A stretch of DNA of 64,000 nucleotides, from assembly GCF_015624505.1 (NCBI RefSeq), contig NZ_CP061379.1, positions 620,001 through 684,000 of the forward strand, read 5' to 3'. The DNA comes from Bradyrhizobium commune. Its GTDB lineage: Bacteria > Pseudomonadota > Alphaproteobacteria > Rhizobiales > Xanthobacteraceae. Positions 20,313-29,219 of this stretch are shown here, piece by piece. Within the stretch, counting starts at the first letter, position 1. Each line of letters opens with the position of its first letter. A model generated the notes under the pieces. That model searched no databases and was not told the origin of the DNA. It was given only the letters and a program-made list of their open reading frames with translations. The position numbers and the translations under genes were made by a program.

Positions 20313-21863
20313 CTACTTCACCGCGCCAAACCGGCTGTCGAACGAGTTCGACTGCACTACAGGTGCTGCGCCCGCGAGCTGGGTGTCGCCACTGCCCGCA
20401 CCATCCGACACCGACGGTTTCAGCGCCGGGCGCGTTGCGGCGAGGCGCGTATCCGGCTGCGGCTTCGCCGGTTCGGCCGGCTTGGCGGCTGCGGTCGCCT
20501 TCGGTGCATCCTTGGCCGTCTCGCGGCCCGGCACGAACCGGGTGACCGCGGCCTTCAGCCTCGACGCTGCGGTCGGCGGCGTTGCGGCCGGAGCGACAGA
20601 CGCAGTCGCCTGCGGCGGCGTTGTGGTCGCAGTCGTATCCGCCGTACCCAGGCCCATCTTGCGGCCGAGATTGGAGAAGAAGCCACCGCCTTCGGATTTT
20701 TCAGCCGGCGCGGCCGAGGCGACGCGGGTGTTGGCGGCGGGCGCGGCGACGGCGACGACCGGCTCCTCCTGCGGATAGGCCGAGGTCGGCGCAAAGTTCG
20801 GCTTCGGCGGATTGACGGTGCCGGGGATGGTGCCCGGCGCCTTCGACATCGCCAGCAATTGCAGCGTCGAGCCTTCGGCTTCCTCCGACAGGCCGGTCGA
20901 GCCCTCCGGAATCTTCGCGGCAAAGATCTTGTTCATGCCGCCGTCGATGCCGGTGTTCATGCGCGCGACCGGCGTGCCCTTGGCGACGAGCTTGTTGTAC
21001 TCGGCGTCGTCGCGCTGCTCTTTCTCGCGCACGGCGCTGGCGATGTCCTCGGGGATCACATAGGCCGGGCACTTGGCGGAGGCGTCGAACACGGGATCGC
21101 GCTTGGCGTCGGGCGCCTTGGCGGCGTCGAACACGTATTTCTTCTCGCAGAAGTCGACCTTCGGCTCCTGCCGCGTCACCTCGAAATGATCATAGCCCTC
21201 CTTGATCATCTTCCAGAAGGCCATGTTCGGATTGTTGCGGTGCTTGGCCATGTTCACCGGCGTCATCCTGAAAGGATACGCCTGGAACTGGAACGCCTTC
21301 TGGCCGCCGAAGAAGGATTCGCGCCCGAGCGAATAGATCTCCGCGATCTGCTCGTCCGTCATCGCGTAACAGCCGCGCGAAGAGCAATCGCCGTGCACCA
21401 TTAGCTGCGAGCCGGTGCGGCCGAGCGCCTTGTCGAACGCGTTGGGGAAGCCGGTGTTGAACGAGAGGTAATAGGCCGATTGCGGATTCATCTGGCTCGG
21501 GTTGATCGAGTAGAATCCCTCCGGCGCCTGGCGGTCGCCCTCGCGCACCTTCGGGCCGAGATCGCCCGACCAGCGGCAGATCGGATAGGTCTTGAGCAGC
21601 GCGAACTGGCCGTTGCGGGCCTGCTTCCAGATCTCGAGCTCGGCCTCCTGCTTGAACAGGCGGACCAGGATCGGCGATTGCAGGTCCATGTCCTTCTCGA
21701 CCATTGCGGCGAGAAGCTTTGGTGGCACCGGCTGATTGGCCTTGGCGTTGGTCGCCAGCGACACCTGATCGGTGTCGCAGCCGGCGAGCAGAACGCTGGC
21801 GGCAAGCGCAACCGAAGCCAAGAGCGCGCGAGCAAGCGAGCTAGAGATCAAGACGAACCCCAC
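20313..21863 (-). CDS. L,D-transpeptidase family lipoprotein (YkuD domain)
   Basis: Predicted cell-wall cross-linking or related enzyme at the inner face of the envelope. The N-terminus is a lipoprotein signal with lipobox LLAGC (Cys 29 counting from the GTG at 21863). The catalytic motif HGDCSSRGC at about residues 157-165 is the YkuD H-x3-S-x-G-C type, most like the YafK group. The region after about residue 340 is low-complexity, rich in Ala, Pro, Lys and Thr. The frame is open to 21959, with several GTG/TTG starts (21884, 21863, 21851), so the exact start is uncertain. The 412 bases upstream to 22275 contain only a palindromic repeat. Confidence 0.85.
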   Translation of the reverse strand: MGFVLISSSLARALLASVALAASVLLAGCDTDQVSLATNAKANQPVPPKLLAAMVEKDMDLQSPILVRLFKQEAELEIWKQARNGQFALLKTYPICRWSGDLGPKVREGDRQAPEGFYSINPSQMNPQSAYYLSFNTGFPNAFDKALGRTGSQLMVHGDCSSRGCYAMTDEQIAEIYSLGRESFFGGQKAFQFQAYPFRMTPVNMAKHRNNPNMAFWKMIKEGYDHFEVTRQEPKVDFCEKKYVFDAAKAPDAKRDPVFDASAKCPAYVIPEDIASAVREKEQRDDAEYNKLVAKGTPVARMNTGIDGGMNKIFAAKIPEGSTGLSEEAEGSTLQLLAMSKAPGTIPGTVNPPKPNFAPTSAYPQEEPVVAVAAPAANTRVASAAPAEKSEGGGFFSNLGRKMGLGTADTTATTTPPQATASVAPAATPPTAASRLKAAVTRFVPGRETAKDAPKATAAAKPAEPAKPQPDTRLAATRPALKPSVSDGAGSGDTQLAGAAPVVQSNSFDSRFGAVK

Positions 21864-22163
21864 AACGTGCCGGGCAAGGCTCACAAACCCCACGTCGAAG
21901 CTTGGCCAAATCGTCGATCCGACATGCGTCTCGACGGTCGTTCGGTGACCAAGCTCCAAGCCTTATGCCCTGAAGCCATTGATTAAAATTCTAACCTCTG
22001 GGTGTTGGCGTCGCAACCCGACCGGGGATCACGAGGCCGTTGGCCCAAAGGCGTGGTCAACAGAGACTTAAACTTGGACTTAACTGGGCCTTTCGGCCGA
22101 ATTGGGACAGAGATCGCTGATTTGGGCAAAAAAAGGGTTAACGCGGGGTTACCGGGGCGGCTT

Positions 22164-22255
22164 TGTAGGGTGGGTTAGCGGAGCGTAACCCACCTCTTTG
22201 GCTTCCGCGGGGACAGACAGCGGTGGGTTACGCCTTTCGGCTAACCCACCCTACA
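22164..22255. repeat. Intergenic inverted repeat, TGTAGGGTGGGTTAGC type
   Basis: Long near-perfect inverted ends run from TGTAGGGTGGGTTAGC to GCTAACCCACCCTACA, with inner arms CGTAACCCACC and GGTGGGTTACG. This could form an extended hairpin of about 35 bp per arm. It lies just past the end of accA. Such elements are widespread in Proteobacteria and are non-autonomous. Confidence 0.8.
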
Positions 22256-22275
22256 GCACCGCAAATCCGGGCAAA

Positions 22276-23238
22276 TCAGCCCAGTTTCCGGCCAATATCG
22301 AGGAATTTCTGCCGCCGCTGCTTGCGAATGGCGTCGGCGTCGAGGCCCTTGAGCTCGTCAAAAGCCTTGGCGATGGCCTCGCCCGTGGTGGCGATCATGG
22401 CGGCGGGGTCGCGATGGGCGCCGCCGACCGGCTCTTTCAGGATGGTGTCGATCACGCCGAAGCGGAGCATGTCCTGGGCGGTGATCTTCATGTTGTTGGC
22501 GGCTTCCTGCGCCTTGGTGCCGTCGCGCCAGAGGATCGAGGACGCCGCCTCCGGCGAGATCACGCTGTAGATCGCGTGCTCCAGCATCAACACCTTGTTG
22601 GCGGTGGTGATCGCAATGGCGCCGCCCGACATGCCTTCGCCGGTGATGATCGCGACGTTCGGCACGCCCAGCGACAGGCACGCATCGGTCGAGCGCGCGA
22701 TGGCCTCGGCCTGGCCGCGTTCTTCCGCGCCGATGCCGGGGTAGGCGCCGGCGGAATCGGCGAGCGACAGTACCGGCAAGCCGAACCGCTCGGCCATCTC
22801 CATCAGCCGCACGCATTTGCGATAGCCCTCGGGCCGCGCCATGCCAAAATTGTGCTTGATGCGGCTCTCGGTGGAATCGCCCTTTTCCTGGCCCATCACG
22901 CAGATCGGCTCGCCGCGGAAGCGGCCGAAGCCTGCGACCAGCGCCTCGTCCTCGCCGAACTTGCGGTCGCCGGCGAGCGGGGTGAATTCGGTGATCAGGC
23001 CCTTGATGAAGTCGTTGAAATGCGGCCGCTGCGGATGCCGCGCGACCAGCGTCTTCTGCCACGGCGTCAGGTTCAGATAGAGGTCGGCCAGCGCCTGCGC
23101 CGCCTTGTCCTCGATCCGCCCGATCTCATCGGAGATGTCGGTGCCGGAGGCCGCAAGCGTGCGCAGCTCGTCGACCTTGGAGTCGAGCTCGGCGACGGGC
23201 TTTTCGAAGTCGAGATAGCTGCGCATCTGATCTTGCAT
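22276..23238 (-). CDS. accA: Acetyl-CoA carboxylase carboxyltransferase subunit alpha
   Basis: Fatty acid synthesis enzyme subunit that, with AccD, moves carboxyl from biotin to acetyl-CoA. The 320-residue protein starts MQDQMRSYLDFEKPVAELDSK. It has the family segments TPWQKTLVARHPQRPHF, the RGQAEAIARS motif and EGMSGGAIAI. An upstream extension to 23346 is open but has no family support. The start at 23238 matches the usual AccA length. Confidence 0.96.
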   Translation of the reverse strand: MQDQMRSYLDFEKPVAELDSKVDELRTLAASGTDISDEIGRIEDKAAQALADLYLNLTPWQKTLVARHPQRPHFNDFIKGLITEFTPLAGDRKFGEDEALVAGFGRFRGEPICVMGQEKGDSTESRIKHNFGMARPEGYRKCVRLMEMAERFGLPVLSLADSAGAYPGIGAEERGQAEAIARSTDACLSLGVPNVAIITGEGMSGGAIAITTANKVLMLEHAIYSVISPEAASSILWRDGTKAQEAANNMKITAQDMLRFGVIDTILKEPVGGAHRDPAAMIATTGEAIAKAFDELKGLDADAIRKQRRQKFLDIGRKLG

Positions 23239-23408
23239 CAACTCAATATAAGGGGACGGGACTACGAGGCGAAGCGGGCTTGGCTTCTGGATAAGAAGTG
23301 TAGCGTCTTCAAGGGCTTGACCTGTGCGCTCGCGTGAGCGCGGCAAATCATGCGAAAGGCCACGGCTCTTTCTGCGGAGATGTGGCCGAAGTCAAGGCGG
23401 TTCTAGGT

Positions 23409-23534
23409 GTCGTCCCGGCGAAGGCCGGGACCCATACCGCGAGGTCTGTCGATAGCGGCAAGTATCATTACCGAACGACTATCTTCGCCAAACTGCTCCC
23501 TGTGGTTATGGGTCCCGGCCTTCGCCGGGACGAC
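23409..23534. repeat. REP-like paired palindrome, copy 3 of family A
   Basis: Inverted termini identical in type to the other five copies, with an internal CCGCGAGGTCTGTCGAT that recurs in copy 6. It occupies most of the 316-bp space between the xerD end and the accA start. Nothing else was recognised in that space. Confidence 0.85.
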
Positions 23535-23554
23535 GTCGGGGGAGAAAGCCGGTC

Positions 23555-24514
23555 CTACTTCTCCGCCAGCGGATGCAGGTCGCGCACCAGGCTCTTCAGC
23601 CGCTCCTCGACCACATGGGTGTAGATCTGGGTCGTCGAGATGTCGGTGTGGCCGAGCAGCGTCTGCACGATGCGCAGATCCGCGCCGTTGTGCAGCAGGT
23701 GGCTGGCAAAGGCATGGCGCAGCACGTGCGGGGAGACCAGCCGGGCCTGCAGGCCCGAGGCGACCGCGAGCTCCTTGAGGTCGCGGGCAAAATGCTGCCG
23801 CGTCAGGTGCCCGCTCTCGCCGAAGGAGGGAAACAGCCATTTCGATGCGGCGAGGCTGTCCTTTTTCTTCTCCGTCTTCGCCGCCTCCGTGGCCGCAAGA
23901 TAGTCCGCCATCGCCTGCCGCGAGGCCTCGTTCAGCGGCACCAGCCGCTCCTTGTTGCCCTTGCCGCGCACCACGATCATGCGGGCGTCGCGTTTGGCGG
24001 CGGTGCGCGGCAGCGCCACCAGCTCGGAGACGCGCAGGCCCGTGGCGTAGAGCACCTCCAGCAGGCAATAGAGCCGCAAGTTTCGCAGCCGCTGCGCCGG
24101 CGAAGCGTCCATCGCCTCACTCATCTCCTTGGCGCGGCGGAGCATGCGGTCGACATCCGCAATCGACAGCACCTTTGGCAGGCCGCGGCCGCGCTTCGGC
24201 CCGGACAGGATCGCGGCGGGATCCTCGGTGCGAATGCGCTCGTTCAGGAGAAAGCGGAACAGATGCCGCATCGCCGACAGCCGGCGCGCGACGCTGGAGG
24301 ATTTGAAGCCGCGGGTGTCGAGATCGGCGAGGTAATCGCGCAGCGACTGCGTCTCTGCATCGACAAATGTATGGCCGGCACGGCCCAGAAATTCCGAGAA
24401 ATCGGTGAGGTCGCGCCGGTAGGCGTCGAGCGTGTTGGGGCCGGCGCCTTGTTCCGCCGCGAGCATGTCGAGGAACAGGCCGGTGAGTTTTGTGTCTGAG
24501 GGCTTTGCACGCAT
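23555..24514 (-). CDS. xerD: Site-specific tyrosine recombinase XerD
   Basis: Chromosome-dimer resolution recombinase, 319 residues. All catalytic residues are visible: R161 in ATGLRVSEL, K185 in RGKGNKER, H263 and R266 in HVLRHAF, H289 in LLGHTDI and Y298 in TQIYTHV. The N-terminal SAM-like DNA-binding domain starts near residue 10. The position next to accA and aroK is common in Bradyrhizobium-type genomes, so this is the housekeeping Xer protein, not a phage integrase. Confidence 0.94.
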   Translation of the reverse strand: MRAKPSDTKLTGLFLDMLAAEQGAGPNTLDAYRRDLTDFSEFLGRAGHTFVDAETQSLRDYLADLDTRGFKSSSVARRLSAMRHLFRFLLNERIRTEDPAAILSGPKRGRGLPKVLSIADVDRMLRRAKEMSEAMDASPAQRLRNLRLYCLLEVLYATGLRVSELVALPRTAAKRDARMIVVRGKGNKERLVPLNEASRQAMADYLAATEAAKTEKKKDSLAASKWLFPSFGESGHLTRQHFARDLKELAVASGLQARLVSPHVLRHAFASHLLHNGADLRIVQTLLGHTDISTTQIYTHVVEERLKSLVRDLHPLAEK

Positions 24515-24531
24515 GCCCCGGAGGCTAGCTC

Positions 24532-24678
24532 CTATTTCTTGAGAAACTTATCCGGCGGGATCGTCACCGTCATTTCCCGCGGCTTCGGGTTGACGAAGTT
24601 GGCCAGCGCGAACACCACACCATAGACGATGCCGGCAATCACGGCGACGGCCGTCAGGAAGCGGAACAGGCTGGGCAT
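24532..24678 (-). CDS. Small single-span membrane protein, 48 aa
   Basis: A complete small frame runs from the ATG at 24678 to the TAG at 24532. It encodes a short polar start (MPSLFRFL), one membrane helix (about residues 8-26, ending VVFALANF) and a basic, proline-containing tail ending PPDKFLKK. It sits between xerD and the divergent aroK. The hydrophobic-then-basic layout and a frame filling the gap make it plausible. Similar short proteins occur beside xerD/aroK in related genomes; no function is known. Confidence 0.7.
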   Translation of the reverse strand: MPSLFRFLTAVAVIAGIVYGVVFALANFVNPKPREMTVTIPPDKFLKK

Positions 24679-24835
24679 CGGGCAAGGTCTCGGCGAGGGT
24701 CTTGAACAGGCAAATTAACCAATGAAATCATCCAACATGTTCGCCGTTTCGTGGCAAGAGTCCTCTGGCGAGGGCCCCAAGGGGGTCGTATAGGTGGCCG
24801 AGATGCCGCATTTGACGGCAGATCGAGCGAGGGAC

Positions 24836-25462
24836 ATGTCCGACGCCGCGTTGCCAGCACCAGCGACCCCCGAGGCCGACATTCTGTCGGCGCTCGGAAC
24901 GCGTTCGATCGTGCTGGTCGGCATGATGGGGGTCGGCAAGTCGACCATCGGCCGCCGTATGGCGGCGCGGCTCAAGCTGCCCTTTATCGATGCTGACACC
25001 GAGATCGAGGCCGCGGCCGGCATGACCATACCGGAGATTTTCGAGCGCCATGGCGAGCCGCATTTCCGCGACGGCGAGGCGCGGGTGATCGCGCGCCTGC
25101 TCGATGGCGGGCCGGTCGTTCTGGCGACCGGCGGCGGCGCCTTCATGCGCGAGGAGACGCGGGCCCGCATCGCCGCCAAGGCAATCTCGATCTGGCTCAA
25201 GGCCGATCACGACGTCATCATGCGCCGCGTGCGCCGCCGCGCCGATCGTCCGCTGCTCCAGACCGCCGATCCCGAAGGCACCGTGACGCGGCTGCTCACC
25301 GAGCGCGAGCCGGTCTACGGCAATGCCGACCTCACCATCGCCTCGCGCGACGTGCCGCACGACAGGATCGTCGACGAGACCATCGAGACGCTGCACGGCC
25401 ATCTCTGCGGCCAGCCGGCCGCATCCGAACCACCAGCCGACGTCGCGAGTGCGTTAAGATGA
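24836..25462 (+). CDS. aroK: Shikimate kinase
   Basis: Aromatic amino acid pathway kinase that phosphorylates shikimate. From the ATG at 24836 (GAGGGA just upstream) the protein is 208 residues, with Walker A GMMGVGKST at residues 29-37. The substrate-binding FIDADTEIE, the DGEARVIARLL and GGGAF motifs and the LID region RADRPLLQT follow. A GTG at 24794 is also possible. The last bases overlap the aroB start (ATGA). Confidence 0.95.
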   Translation: MSDAALPAPATPEADILSALGTRSIVLVGMMGVGKSTIGRRMAARLKLPFIDADTEIEAAAGMTIPEIFERHGEPHFRDGEARVIARLLDGGPVVLATGGGAFMREETRARIAAKAISIWLKADHDVIMRRVRRRADRPLLQTADPEGTVTRLLTEREPVYGNADLTIASRDVPHDRIVDETIETLHGHLCGQPAASEPPADVASALR

Positions 25463-26607
25463 CTGCGCCGTTGAAGCATTCCGACCCCGTGAACGTCGAT
25501 GTCGCGCTCGGCGATCGCGCCTATGACATCATCATCGGCCGGAACGTGCTGGCTTCGCTCGGCGAACGCGTCGCGCGTTTGCGCCCCGGCGTGCGCACCG
25601 CCATCGTCACCGACCGCACTGTCGCGAAATACTGGCTCGAGCCGACCGAAGCCTCGCTCGCGGCCGCCGGCATCCCGACCTCGCGGATCGTCGTCGAGGA
25701 AGGCGAGATTTCCAAAACCTATGCGGGCCTCGAGAAGGTCAGCGAAGCCCTGATTGCCGCAAAAATCGAGCGCAACGATCTCGTCATCGCGCTCGGCGGC
25801 GGCGTGGTCGGCGATCTCGCCGGCTTTGCCGCTGCGATCCTGCGCCGCGGCGTCGATTTCGTGCAGGTGCCGACCTCGCTCCTGGCGCAGGTTGATTCCT
25901 CCGTCGGCGGCAAGACCGGCATCAACTCGCCGCAGGGCAAGAATCTGCTCGGCGCCTTCCACCAGCCGGTGCTTGTCATCGCCGACACCGCCGTGCTCGA
26001 CACGCTCTCGCCGCGGCAATTCCGCGCCGGCTATGCCGAGGTCGCCAAATACGGCGTGCTCGGCGACGAGGCCTTCTTCACCTGGCTGGAGAAGAACCAC
26101 GCCGACATCTTCAAGGGCGGCTCGGCCCGCGAGCACGCCATCGCGACCTCCTGCCGCGCCAAGGCCGGCGTGGTCTCGCGCGACGAGCGCGAGACCGGCG
26201 AGCGCGCGCTGCTCAATCTCGGCCACACCTTTGGTCACGCGCTGGAAGCCGCGACCGGCTTCTCCGACCGGCTGTTCCACGGCGAGGGCGTCGCGATCGG
26301 CATGACGCTGGCGGCGCAGTTCTCCGCAAAGCTCGGCATGATCGGCGAGGCCGATGCCGCGCGCGTCGAGCGGCATCTCGTCGAGGCCGGCCTGCCGACC
26401 CGGTTGCAGGATATCGCCGGCTTCGCGCAGGAAGGGCTTGCCGATGCCGACGCGCTGATGGCGCTGATGGCGCAGGACAAGAAGGTCAAGCGCGGCAAGC
26501 TCACCTTCATCCTGCTGGAGGCGGTCGGGCGCGCCGTCATCGCCAAGGATGTCGAGCCGGCCCCGGTGCGCGATTTCCTGAAAGACAAGCTCGCGCAAAA
26601 GATCTGA
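25459..26607 (+). CDS. aroB: 3-dehydroquinate synthase
   Basis: Second enzyme of the shikimate pathway, NAD-dependent and zinc-containing, 382 residues. It shows the NAD-binding GGGVVGDLAGFAAA, the VPTSLLAQVDSSVGGKTGIN active-site strand and the metal ligands in LGHTFGHALE and FHGEGVAIGM. It is translationally coupled to aroK by a four-base overlap. Everything is normal for the family. Confidence 0.97.
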   Translation: MTAPLKHSDPVNVDVALGDRAYDIIIGRNVLASLGERVARLRPGVRTAIVTDRTVAKYWLEPTEASLAAAGIPTSRIVVEEGEISKTYAGLEKVSEALIAAKIERNDLVIALGGGVVGDLAGFAAAILRRGVDFVQVPTSLLAQVDSSVGGKTGINSPQGKNLLGAFHQPVLVIADTAVLDTLSPRQFRAGYAEVAKYGVLGDEAFFTWLEKNHADIFKGGSAREHAIATSCRAKAGVVSRDERETGERALLNLGHTFGHALEAATGFSDRLFHGEGVAIGMTLAAQFSAKLGMIGEADAARVERHLVEAGLPTRLQDIAGFAQEGLADADALMALMAQDKKVKRGKLTFILLEAVGRAVIAKDVEPAPVRDFLKDKLAQKI

Positions 26608-26636
26608 TGCGCTGCTAAAATTCTGTCGAGTGCTGC

Positions 26637-27941
26637 ATGGACTGGCTTGGATTCTCCATCGTCGTGTTCTGCCTCTTGGTCTCGGGGTTCTTCGCCGCGA
26701 GCGAGACGGCGCTGACCGGCGCTTCGCGCGCCAGCATGTTGCGGCTGTCCAAGCAGGGCAATCGCGATGCCGACGTCGTCTCCGGCCTGCTCGACATGCG
26801 CGAGCGCCTGATCGGCGCGCTGCTGCTCGGCAACAACATTGCCAATATCGGCGCCTCCGCGCTCGCCACCAGCATCTTCACGTCGTGGTTCGGCGATGTC
26901 GGCGTGCTCTACGCAACCGGCGTGATGACCGTGCTGGTCGTGATCTTCGCGGAAGTTCTGCCGAAGACCATCGCCATCAACGCGCCCGACCGCATGGCGC
27001 TCGCGGTGGCGCGCCCGATGCGGCTCACGATGTATGTGCTCGGACCGCTGCTCCAGGTCGTCGAGGTCATCGTGCGCGTGCTGATGCGGCTGTTTGGCCT
27101 CGCCGGCGAGCATCAGGCGATCCTGTCGCCGACCGAGCGCCTGCGCGGCGCGGTCGATCTGCTGCACCACGAGGGCAAGGTCGAAAAGCAGGACCGCGAC
27201 ATGCTCGGCGGCCTCCTGGATCTGCGCGAGCTCCAGGTCTCCGACGTCATGATCCATCGCACCGAGATGATGATGATCAACGCCGACCTGCCGCCGGAGG
27301 AATTGGTGCGCGAGGTGCTGGCGACCGAATATACCCGCATTCCGCTCTGGCGCGAGAAGCCGGAAAACATCATCGGCGTGCTCCACGCCAAGGATCTGTT
27401 GCGCGCGATCCGGGCGTCGGAGGGCGACACCTCGCGCATCGACGCCTCCACCATCGCGCTGCCGCCCTGGTTCGTGCCGGAGATGCGGCCGCTCGCCGAG
27501 CAGCTCAAGGCGTTCCGGCGCCGCAAGACTCACTTCGCGCTGGTCGTCGACGAGTATGGCGAAGTTGAAGGTCTTGTGACGCTGGAAGACATTCTGGAAG
27601 AGATTGTCGGTGATATCTCCGACGAGCACGACGTCGTGGTCGCCGGCGTGCGCGCCCAGCCGGACGGCTCGGTCGTGGTCGACGGCTCGGTGCCGATCCG
27701 CGATCTCAACCGCGCCATGGAGTGGCGCCTGCCCGATGAGGAGGCAACCACGGTCGCGGGCCTCGTCATTCACGAGGCGCGCTCGATCCCCGACCGCGGC
27801 CAGAGCTTTACCTTCCACGGTTTCCGCTTCCGCGTCCTCCGCCGCGAACGCAACCGCATCACCGCGCTCCGTATTTCACCGGTGCCGCGCGAAGCCGAAG
27901 CCGAGGAAGCCAAGCCGCGGCGGGCCGGGACGTCGTTTTGA
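26637..27941 (+). CDS. CNNM/CorC-type transporter-associated protein (DUF21, CBS, CorC domains)
   Basis: A 434-residue inner-membrane protein often annotated as hemolysin-like. The N-terminal DUF21 domain has about four membrane spans and the ASETALTGASRASM signature. Two CBS domains lie at roughly residues 195-320 (VSDVMIHRTEM and FALVVDEYGEVEGLVTLEDILEEIVGDI). A CorC/HlyC domain ends the protein. The family is linked to magnesium or cobalt handling. It lies 29 bases after aroB on the same strand and may share its transcript. Confidence 0.9.
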   Translation: MDWLGFSIVVFCLLVSGFFAASETALTGASRASMLRLSKQGNRDADVVSGLLDMRERLIGALLLGNNIANIGASALATSIFTSWFGDVGVLYATGVMTVLVVIFAEVLPKTIAINAPDRMALAVARPMRLTMYVLGPLLQVVEVIVRVLMRLFGLAGEHQAILSPTERLRGAVDLLHHEGKVEKQDRDMLGGLLDLRELQVSDVMIHRTEMMMINADLPPEELVREVLATEYTRIPLWREKPENIIGVLHAKDLLRAIRASEGDTSRIDASTIALPPWFVPEMRPLAEQLKAFRRRKTHFALVVDEYGEVEGLVTLEDILEEIVGDISDEHDVVVAGVRAQPDGSVVVDGSVPIRDLNRAMEWRLPDEEATTVAGLVIHEARSIPDRGQSFTFHGFRFRVLRRERNRITALRISPVPREAEAEEAKPRRAGTSF

Positions 27942-27973
27942 TTTTCTTACCCTCCAGGGGAGGGTGAAGAGCA

Positions 27974-28243
27974 TCACTCTTCCCCCGGCGCCTGCGCGTG
28001 GATGGCCAGCGCGTGCACGCCGCCGGAAAGTTCCGCGGCCAGCGCCGCATTTATCATGCGGTGGCGATCGACCCGGCTCTTCCCTTTGAAGGCTCCAGAC
28101 ACGATATAGACACGGAAGTGCGTCTCGCCGCTCGGCCGATGGCCGGCGTGGCCCTCATGCAAATGTGACTCGTCGACAACCCGCAGGCTTTCCGGCGTGA
28201 AAGCTTCCTGCAACTTGTTGCTGATAGTGTCTTTCATAACCAT
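27974..28243 (-). CDS. BolA family protein
   Basis: Small class II KH-fold protein, about 89 residues. BolA proteins work with monothiol glutaredoxins in iron-sulfur and redox regulation. The core HAGHRPSGETHFRVYIVSGAFKGKS and the RHRMINAALAAEL helix are diagnostic. ATGs at 28252, 28243 and 28237 are all in frame; 28243 is an arbitrary middle choice, and MKDTI at 28237 is the shortest. A short hairpin (ACCCTCC-AGG-GGAGGGT) lies between it and the convergent CorC gene. Confidence 0.9.
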   Translation of the reverse strand: MVMKDTISNKLQEAFTPESLRVVDESHLHEGHAGHRPSGETHFRVYIVSGAFKGKSRVDRHRMINAALAAELSGGVHALAIHAQAPGEE

Positions 28244-28347
28244 GAGTGCCATTAAAGTCCGCGATCGCACTCCGTCAACACCCGGGGTTTGTTCTAATTG
28301 CAATGTCAAGACTTGAAGGTTTTGCCATTGCGTAGTCAAAGTCAGCC

Positions 28348-28983
28348 ATGCCGATCGATTCATCAAAGTTCTTCGACTCCATCCGCGTGAAGCCGCGGGG
28401 CAAGCAGCCCGAGGTGAAGCCGCGCGACACCGTGATGGCCTGCGAATGGGTGGGGTGTCAGAACAAGGGCGCGCACCGTGCGCCGAAGGGGCGCGAGAAC
28501 CAGCGCGAGTACTGGCACTTCTGCCTCGACCATGTGCGCGAGTACAACCAGAACTACAATTTCTTTTCCGGCATGAATGCCGACGCGGTTGCGCGCTACC
28601 AGAAGGATGCGCTGACCGGCCACCGCCCGACCTGGAAGATGGGCGCCAATGGCGGCGTCAAGAAGGGCGCGGAAGCCGAGATCGACGGTGCCTTCGATCC
28701 CTTCAGCATGTTCTCCGAGATCAACGGCCGCGCCAGCTGGCGGAAGGGCCCGGAGGCCCAGCCCAAGGCCGAGACGCGCAAGATCATGAATGCCGAGCGC
28801 AAGGCGCTCCAGGTCATGGGCCTCGGCCCCGACGCCACGCTCGCTGACGTCAAGGCCAAGTACAAGGCCCTGGCCAAGCAGCACCATCCCGACACCAACG
28901 GCGGCGACCGCTCCACCGAGGACCGCCTGATCGAGATCATCAAGGCGTATAATTATCTGAAGACGGTGGTGCGCGAGGCGTAG
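28348..28983 (+). CDS. J-domain protein with N-terminal Cys/His region
   Basis: A 211-residue DnaJ-domain protein conserved in Rhizobiales. The C-terminal third is a J domain (ALQVMGLGPDATLADVKAKY) with the HPD triad at residues 180-182. The N-terminal half has a CEWVGCQNKGAHRAP...HFCLDH set of cysteines and histidines (C32, C37, H43, C59, H62) that could bind zinc. No G/F region or classical DnaJ zinc domain exists. It is divergent from bolA and is likely a specialised HSP70 co-chaperone. Confidence 0.88.
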   Translation: MPIDSSKFFDSIRVKPRGKQPEVKPRDTVMACEWVGCQNKGAHRAPKGRENQREYWHFCLDHVREYNQNYNFFSGMNADAVARYQKDALTGHRPTWKMGANGGVKKGAEAEIDGAFDPFSMFSEINGRASWRKGPEAQPKAETRKIMNAERKALQVMGLGPDATLADVKAKYKALAKQHHPDTNGGDRSTEDRLIEIIKAYNYLKTVVREA

Positions 28984-29032
28984 GGCCTCGCTGCTTGTCT
29001 ACGTTGCGATAATCGCCGCCAAAATCTCCTAT

Positions 29033-29173
29033 GTCGTCCCGGCGAAGGCCGGGACCCATAACCCCAGGGAGAAGTTTGGCGAAGACTGGTCGTGAAGAAG
29101 TCTTCCCGCGGTACTCCCACCTCCCACTATCGATAAATCACGCGGTATGGGTCCCGGCCTTCGCCGGGACGAC
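29033..29173. repeat. REP-like paired palindrome, copy 4 of family A
   Basis: Inverted GTCGTCCCGGCGAAGGCCGG termini with a variable A+T-richer centre. It lies between the convergent J-domain and citrate synthase genes. Confidence 0.85.
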
Positions 29174-29219
29174 AGCGGAGGTTTTGGCTCCGCTGTCGTG
29201 CGCCACCCACGCTACACCA

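Noticed and set aside
23555..24514. Integrase of a genomic island
   Set aside because: The sequence and its neighbourhood are those of the housekeeping XerD.
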